DNA from: a cyanobacterium endosymbiont of Epithemia clementina EcSB
GTDB taxonomy: Bacteria > Cyanobacteriota > Cyanobacteriia > Cyanobacteriales > Microcystaceae
Direction: 5' to 3'
NCBI RefSeq assembly: GCF_029919255.1
Contig: NZ_CP123991.1
Coordinates: 2,826,434 to 2,890,433, forward strand
Length of the DNA stretch: 64,000 nucleotides
Positions within the stretch are counted from its first letter, which is position 1. Every line of letters begins with the position of its first letter. Shown piece by piece: positions 59,014 to 64,000 of the stretch. The translations under genes were made by a program, and so were the position numbers. Below the pieces are notes generated by a model. That model did not search any database, was not told the origin of the DNA, and saw only the letters and a program-made list of their open reading frames with translations.

Positions 59014-60057
59014 TTAAACCGATACTAAATCTCTCTTTCCAGAATTATCTTGGAGTAATCCAATAAGTAAAGAAGCAGGAGGTTCTTTATAAGGCCAAGC
59101 AAACGCATGACGAAAAGCTGAATCTTGACAAGCTTGTAATTGGGGAAAATCAATAACATCTTGAGTCAATAGATTTTCGTATTCAAAGGGAAGACGGACA
59201 TTATGTAACCCAGCATTATCTGTACAAATTGCAATATCGACCCCTGCTTCAAAACAACGATCAAAAACAACTTTTAGTTCTTTTAAATCTTCTAGTGTTC
59301 CTGTCTTTAAATAAGTAGTTGGGCAGACTTCTAAACATTGTTTTGATTGAGCAATTTCTGGTAATAATTCAGGATACCTTAAAGGTATTTGAATCCCATG
59401 ACCAATGCGCATTAGATATGGTAGAAGTTCTCGATAACAACCATCTGGAGTTTCGTAAAGGTGTCCAGTAGTTTTTAACCCTAAAGAATGGGCATACTGA
59501 TACAAACTAGTAAACTCTTCTAATCTTTCTCCGTAATGAGAGTCTCCTCCTGCTATATCAACAGCGCAGACATAATCTTTTATATTAGCTGCTAAATCAA
59601 TAATCGCTTTATTAACTTCATAGGGTAAACGAGAGTGCATACAAAGAATCTGGCTAATAATAATCGGATATTCTTTAACTTGAGTCGCTTTTCCAACAAT
59701 TTCAACAATATTTGTCATACTGTCAATACGTTCCGATTGGCTCAGATGGTCGGAAGTCCGTAAATAAGGAGTGTAGCGTAATTCTAGATAGGCTAAATTC
59801 TCAAAAATATAAGCGCCTCGAATCAATCGATAAATAAAATAGGGAAGGGTTTGTTCGGTTTGAACCTTTTCGACGAGAGTGTGTAACTCTAGATATTCAT
59901 CGAGAGTATTACGTTTACGAGTGTAAAATTTTTCAAATCCTGGATATTCAGGAAATTGTCGTGCCATCTCTACGTCATGGCGTTTAAAATATCGCCAGAG
60001 AATGCGAGGAACCACAGATCCTCCTAAATGACGATGTAAGTCCGCGTATAAAGCCAC
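59014..60057 (-). CDS. Adenosine deaminase-like metalloenzyme
   Basis: A 347-residue amidohydrolase-fold protein of the adenosine/AMP deaminase family, predicted to hydrolyse a purine nucleoside or related compound. The metal HxH is in DLHRHLGGS (His 8 and 10). A third metal histidine with a nearby glutamate is in TTGHLYETPDG, where typical enzymes have HAGE. RIGHGIQIP and EVCPTTYLKTG follow, and the last metal aspartate is in ICTDNAGLHN, where typical enzymes have TDDP. These changes suggest a subgroup with a different or narrower substrate. It is isolated, with desert on both sides. Confidence 0.8.
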   Translation of the reverse strand: MALYADLHRHLGGSVVPRILWRYFKRHDVEMARQFPEYPGFEKFYTRKRNTLDEYLELHTLVEKVQTEQTLPYFIYRLIRGAYIFENLAYLELRYTPYLRTSDHLSQSERIDSMTNIVEIVGKATQVKEYPIIISQILCMHSRLPYEVNKAIIDLAANIKDYVCAVDIAGGDSHYGERLEEFTSLYQYAHSLGLKTTGHLYETPDGCYRELLPYLMRIGHGIQIPLRYPELLPEIAQSKQCLEVCPTTYLKTGTLEDLKELKVVFDRCFEAGVDIAICTDNAGLHNVRLPFEYENLLTQDVIDFPQLQACQDSAFRHAFAWPYKEPPASLLIGLLQDNSGKRDLVSV

Positions 60058-61094
60058 AGAAACCTCCTGATAGATTGTGTTAAGATTATTTTAGTGTGTC
60101 TAAGGCTATATGAGATTAATTTCTGCCAAATTCTTCAGACGGTTTTACTACAATGTTCCTAATTTCTACAACTAAAAAAAACTAAAAATATAAAAGCTGA
60201 TCCCAAATTAATCTTCGGTATTAGACATTATTATTAATTCTGAAACCTCAGACAATTATACTACAAAGTTATACGGATTGTTTGTGGTAGAACACTAATT
60301 ATGGATAAAGTTAAATATAAATAAATTTTTTTTATTTTTTTTAAAAAAATATTTATTTATAAATTCTAGGCTATTTCAAAATGAAGATTTTTTCGTCTCC
60401 TCAAAGAGGAGATAGTAATGTATTTTAATAACTGGATAATTCTAAGAGTCCGAACATCTAGTCTAGTTTTTTGAAAAAATGTTCTAAATTTCTTTCACAA
60501 TTGGTGCATTTTTGAGAAAAATGGTTGCTTTTTATACTCCTGATTTAATTTTACTTTTGTTCTTTACTTAAATATCAAGCATATTGTAGTAAAACGTATT
60601 TCATATTAATTTAACTAAAAAATATTTGCTTTTACTTAATGCTGACATTTTTTTATTTTTAACTAGCATCCTAAAACTTTCGAACTTATTTTATAAAGAT
60701 ATTTTTTAAAAAATCTAAGTTAGACATTAACAGATTTTACCACATGAAGTTTATATTACTACCTCAGCCTCTAATATGAATTAATTGATAATATTCTTAT
60801 AGATATGATTTTTTAAAAAAGAGATTAACATCTTTAAAGCTAAACTATTATGTAAGTTTGTTTCAAAATTAATTTTATTTATCGAAACAGAAGGCTTTTG
60901 CTGCTTTCTTCTAGTAGTCTTAGTGATTCAATTTATTAAAATATTTTGCAAACTTCAACATAACAATAGTTTGAAAAGTTTTTAAAAACCAGTTTTCTTT
61001 AGTTTCTAGCTATTGTTCATTGATTATTTTACGGGTTATCCTACTGTGGTAGGGACTTAAAATATTTATAATTTATAAGTTTGTCTGCCGACGG
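60058..61094. other. 1-kb AT-rich spacer
   Basis: No gene recognised. A stretch near 60475-60545 resembles 12890-12950 (both contain TCTAAATT and later GCATTTTTGAGA), so both may derive from the same lost element. A small 7-bp hairpin (TCTCCTCAAAGAGGAGA) lies near 60402. Confidence 0.4.
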
Positions 61095-61870
61095 CAATAT
61101 ATAACCCCAACTCTTTGGTGGCCGACCTCAAGCGAAAAAGGGTTTTAACTGCGTATCTGATCACCGTATAATTTAGGACGATTTTTACTCCCATTATCTC
61201 TAACAATAGCATACTCAGTATTAATCCTTATACCAATAGATATTCCGAAAGGAATGGGAGATTCCTTACTAAACTTTTTTGTCTTCTAGTTAAGATTTAT
61301 AACGGACTGAGCTAATCTGATTCAGATTAGCTCAATTCACGTCTTCGTGTCCATGAAACCAAATAACCATAACTGCATCCCCAATCTATTTATCAACTCA
61401 ACTCCCAGCTTGACAGAACAAATTTCCAATTAGAGAAGATAGTAGTTTATAAGCAAGTTGCCCAGCTAAGGCTATAAAACTTCTCAGATCTACCACCTTC
61501 ACCGAGATTAAACGACGTTGATGTAAGAGTGTGATGTCCCTTTGTTAGGTTTTTCATTTATCTTAAGAAGGCAATCGTATTGAAGGAGAAAAAATTAAAC
61601 TTTTATCCTACCAAAAGTAATGGATTCCCATTTTTAGTAGCAATAAGAACACTGACACAACGCTCATTGCTCATTAACAAAAATTCCGTTACTACTTTTT
61701 AAATCGATGAGAATGAATTCTTCTGTCTATGTTGACTGCAAAATCGCGTAATTGTGAAAAACACGGTTATCATTGACCATACAACCATTATCTTTACTTA
61801 GTTTAATATCCTAATAGCTCTTCCTCACTAAAAATTAGGTAACATTTATCTTTTTTGGTGAATCAAAGTA
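61095..61870 (-). pseudogene. FHA-domain adenylate/guanylate cyclase remnant
   Basis: On the minus strand an FHA-like segment reads CMVNDNRVFHNYAIL, then EEFILIDLKSSNGIFVNEQ, the SSNGTFVNG-type forkhead-associated motif. Further on, INRLGMQLWLFGF in one frame and GDAVMVIWFHGHEDV in another match the class III cyclase metal and substrate block. Near the end, FGISIGIRINTEYAIVRDNG and SKNRPKLYGD match GIGINTG.AMVGNTGS..R..YTALGD. Domain order FHA then cyclase resembles Synechocystis Cya1. Many stops and frameshifts make it a clear pseudogene. Loss would remove a cAMP or cGMP source. Confidence 0.8.
61308..61334. repeat. 13-bp hairpin inside dead cyclase gene
   Basis: TGAGCTAATCTGA and TCAGATTAGCTCA are exact complements with a single T between. 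They lie within the cyclase remnant, just after the HEDV codons as read on the minus strand. Confidence 0.75.
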
Positions 61871-61989
61871 TGTGAGGGAGATGAGCTAGACTTTCCATGA
61901 ATTTTTTAGGGACGATAGGATAACGATAATTGCACAATTTGGAAATCTATTTTAGACTTAATTCTCTTAAGCAAAAGAATCTACTAGTA

Positions 61990-62545
61990 AAAATAGACTA
62001 TCCACTAAAATTGGACTCAATATTGCACCTGCTAGAGTTAACTAATGATAATAGAGTTGTTGCATTGCCCATAAGCCAATCCATAAGAGGATTTTAAAAA
62101 AAAGACTCCCCAACTCATCCTCCATAGGGTTTGGACTTAGGCTAATGCTGCTTAAAAATAAAAATCTGTAATTTCTGACCCTAACAACGACCCCAAATAG
62201 AAAAGATTTTCTATCTTACCCCAAGTACACTAGAGTCCCAAATTGATACCGAAACTTCAATTGACTCAATAGAAAGATGAATTAAGGATTCCCAATGTAA
62301 CCAACCCCAATAAATAGAAGCACCAGCTAGCTAACTCCAAGTAAGCCCCTATACTAAATCTCCCCAGTAATGGGTGCATTAGTGTCTCATTAGATAATTT
62401 CCAACCAAAGCCATCCCCCTGTCATTAATAAACTAAATTAGGAATATAAACGAATTAAAGGAGCTTGAATAAAAACTAGAAAAGACGCCAGAAATCCAGC
62501 AGCCCAAAATATTTGCCATCCTAAGAATACTTGTGAACTCCTGGG
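61990..62545 (-). pseudogene. Membrane-protein remnant, DUF3120-like
   Basis: The minus strand reads IFLGWQIFWAAGFLASFLVF then IQAPLIRLYS, LLMTGGWLWLEII, RDTNAPITGEI, IGVGYIGNP and YGLAYGQCNNS, with stops and frameshifts between. Hydrophobic helices and the VFIQAPLIR segment recall the cyanobacterial DUF3120 membrane family, but this is from memory of the family and not verified. It is non-functional in any case. Confidence 0.5.
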
Positions 62546-63344
62546 GATTAGGCTTAGGAACTGTTGGTGTGAATCATCAAGACAGTCATGGGGCAGATCG
62601 GAAGGAGATGAAATCAATATTCCGTTAACCTAATACAACTATCAATTGTAAGAATTTTTTTTACTTAACTTAACGCCAAGTTTTTCCTCGTAGATATCCC
62701 CCTAGGGGGTATACAATTCATCGTAACGAATATTACGGGGAGAATCAATTCACCCAGTAGTTAAATTATTTTTCAAAGATTCAAGGGATTTTTAGCAGCC
62801 ATGCACGAAGAACTCCACACCATAATTTCTGAAATATTTAATAAGCTTTTACCTTAAGCACAGTACTGTAGCTGCGACACAGTCTAATCCTCCTAATCTG
62901 CTTCCCAGTCAGGAAATGGGGACACCTCACATCCCATCCATAAGAATGCACAGCATAGACTACAAAGTTTTGCAGTAAATCCGTCCGTAATAAGTGGTCG
63001 GAAATACAATAAACAACACTATGTTAAAAACTATTAGAGAAACAGGTAAACTGTCAACTCATGCTGGAAAAATTGGAAACTTCTTAAGATAAAAAGTTCA
63101 AACAAAGCTCAAAACCAATAGAAATATCAGTTAACTTAAATTTAACAGTAATTTTTAACCTAGTTTAATAATATTTAAAGTTTTCTATTTAGTTTTAGTT
63201 AATCAACTTCCTTGCTTTTCTGATTGTTAATAAGAAATATCTTTACTCTAAACTGTTTCGTCTTGAGCGAAAGCTATAGATGGCTATTATTTTTTTTCTA
63301 AATATTTGTAATATTTACACTATAATCGTTTTTGAGTAAAAATA
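62546..63344. other. Debris before thiL
   Basis: A minus-strand patch near 62860-63000 reads YAVHSYGWDVRCPHFLTGKQ followed by IRRIRLC, and near 62790-62830 VLRAWLLKIP. It is protein-like but broken and unidentified. The last 300 bp are plain AT-rich spacer holding the thiL 5' region. Confidence 0.4.
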
Positions 63345-64000
63345 ATGAAATCTAACCAATCTGTCAACGACATTGGTGAACAGGGGTTATTAAAGAAACT
63401 TCAGTCCTTTTGTCCTGGAAATATTATCGGCGATGATGGAGCGGTTTTATCGGTAGACTCTCAAGAACAATTAGTAATAACTACTGACGTTTTAGTAGAT
63501 GGGGTTCATTTTAGCGATCACACTACTCCTCCTGAAACTGTAGGATGGCGTGCTGCTGCGGCTAATTTATCCGATTTAGCAGCCATGGGAGCCACTCCAA
63601 TTGGCATTACGGTAGGATTATCTTTACCAGGGGAATTGAAACTAATTTGGGTAGAAAAGCTTTATCAAGGATTAACCGATTGTTTGCAACGGTATCAAAC
63701 CCCCATTGTTGGTGGCGATATCTGTCGTTCTCCAGTCACTACCATAAGTATTACCGCTTTTGGAACTGCCGTACCTCACCGTATTATTCGTCGTTCCTCA
63801 GCCCAACCTGGGGATGCTATTCTGGTGACAGGAACTCATGGGAAATCCTATAAAGGATTACAATTATTGCTTAATCCTGAATTAGGTAAAAATATCTCCC
63901 AATCTGAACGAAACACTTTAATCGAAGCCCATCAACACCCCAAACCTCGCCTAGATGTCCTTCCACTGCTTTGGGAAATAGTAGAAACAACATCGGTAGC
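63345..64000 (+). CDS. thiL: Thiamine-monophosphate kinase (5' part)
   Basis: ThiL phosphorylates thiamine monophosphate to the active cofactor thiamine diphosphate. The frame opens at the ATG at 63345 and runs off the window after about 218 codons without a stop. Landmarks are the early VNDIGEQGLLKKL, IIGDDGAVLSVDS, TDVLVDGVHFSDHTTPPETV, GWRAAAANLSDLAAMGATPI, VGGDICRSP, and the ATP-binding loop GTHGKSYKGLQLLL. In other species the last reads GTLGDSAAGL, so this copy has some substitutions there. No ribosome site stands out. Intact as far as can be seen. Confidence 0.93.
   Translation, partial: MKSNQSVNDIGEQGLLKKLQSFCPGNIIGDDGAVLSVDSQEQLVITTDVLVDGVHFSDHTTPPETVGWRAAAANLSDLAAMGATPIGITVGLSLPGELKLIWVEKLYQGLTDCLQRYQTPIVGGDICRSPVTTISITAFGTAVPHRIIRRSSAQPGDAILVTGTHGKSYKGLQLLLNPELGKNISQSERNTLIEAHQHPKPRLDVLPLLWEIVETTSV

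Noticed and set aside
63647..63853. 68-codon plus-strand frame
   Set aside because: Out-of-frame shadow within thiL.
1..64000. CRISPR array, tRNA, rRNA or tmRNA
   Set aside because: No regularly spaced direct repeats and no tRNA-like T-loop with acceptor stem were seen by eye; a covariance search would be needed to exclude degenerate cases.

Overview
The window reads as the chromosome of a unicellular cyanobacterium undergoing genome decay. Almost every recognisable protein is a cyanobacterial type: NtcA, GuaB3, HisIE, a DUF3084 protein, an HpnB-like glycosyltransferase, a BT1-type folate carrier, an Sll0314-like TPR protein and a chorismate lyase of the plastoquinone route. At least four HIP1 octamers (GCGATCGC) lie inside genes. 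Only about half of the 64 kb is intact coding sequence. The rest is very AT-rich and carries wrecked genes and insertion sequences. An obligate or near-obligate endosymbiont of the Crocosphaera/Cyanothece group, such as a diatom spheroid body, would fit this pattern. That is inference, because no rRNA or nif gene lies here.

Layout. 0-10 kb: carB (minus), guaB3, a DUF177 gene, a broken class I aminotransferase, chorismate lyase (minus) divergent from truB, and an exported protein. 10-14.3 kb: a desert with a dead IS982 transposase and long hairpins. 14.3-20 kb: a DNA adenine methylase and tsaB (minus), argD, hisIE. 20-21.9 kb: a dead ISL3 transposase and a nonsense-broken ureidoglycolate-lyase-like gene. 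21.9-25.7 kb: a minus-strand run of TPR protein, redoxin, FetB-type permease and HpnB-like glycosyltransferase. 25.7-30.7 kb: small ORFs, debris, an HNH protein, glyA and a WecA/MraY-family transferase. 31.5-37.5 kb: an aldo/keto reductase with a thermospermine-synthase-like gene (minus), then folC with an oligopeptide-type binding lipoprotein. 38.9-44.5 kb: ntcA-DUF3084-yqgF (minus), divergent fabI, and a BT1 folate carrier (minus). 44.5-49.6 kb: a graveyard with an IS630 fragment, a Cph1-like phytochrome kinase and its Rcp1-like regulator, all broken. 49.6-56 kb: a DMT permease, a TPR protein coupled to a broken gene, an ABC ATPase plus membrane protein, a dead IS630 transposase, and maf. 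56-59 kb: desert. 59-64 kb: an adenosine-deaminase-like gene (minus), a dead FHA/adenylate-cyclase gene, a dead membrane-protein gene (DUF3120-like), and the 5' part of thiL.

Functional picture. What survives is housekeeping: pyrimidine, purine, folate, thiamine, histidine and arginine synthesis, one-carbon metabolism, fatty acids, tRNA modification and cell envelope. The nitrogen regulator NtcA also survives. What has decayed is environmental sensing (phytochrome/Rcp1 and a cAMP cyclase), some amino-acid and purine catabolism, and transposons.

Two observations stand out. First, there is a set of long perfect inverted repeats of unrelated sequence (stems up to 27 bp) in the spacers and inside two dead genes. 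Second, there is a roughly 140-190 bp foldback repeat family with related ends, present as three full copies and one partial copy. No CRISPR array, tRNA or rRNA was recognised.
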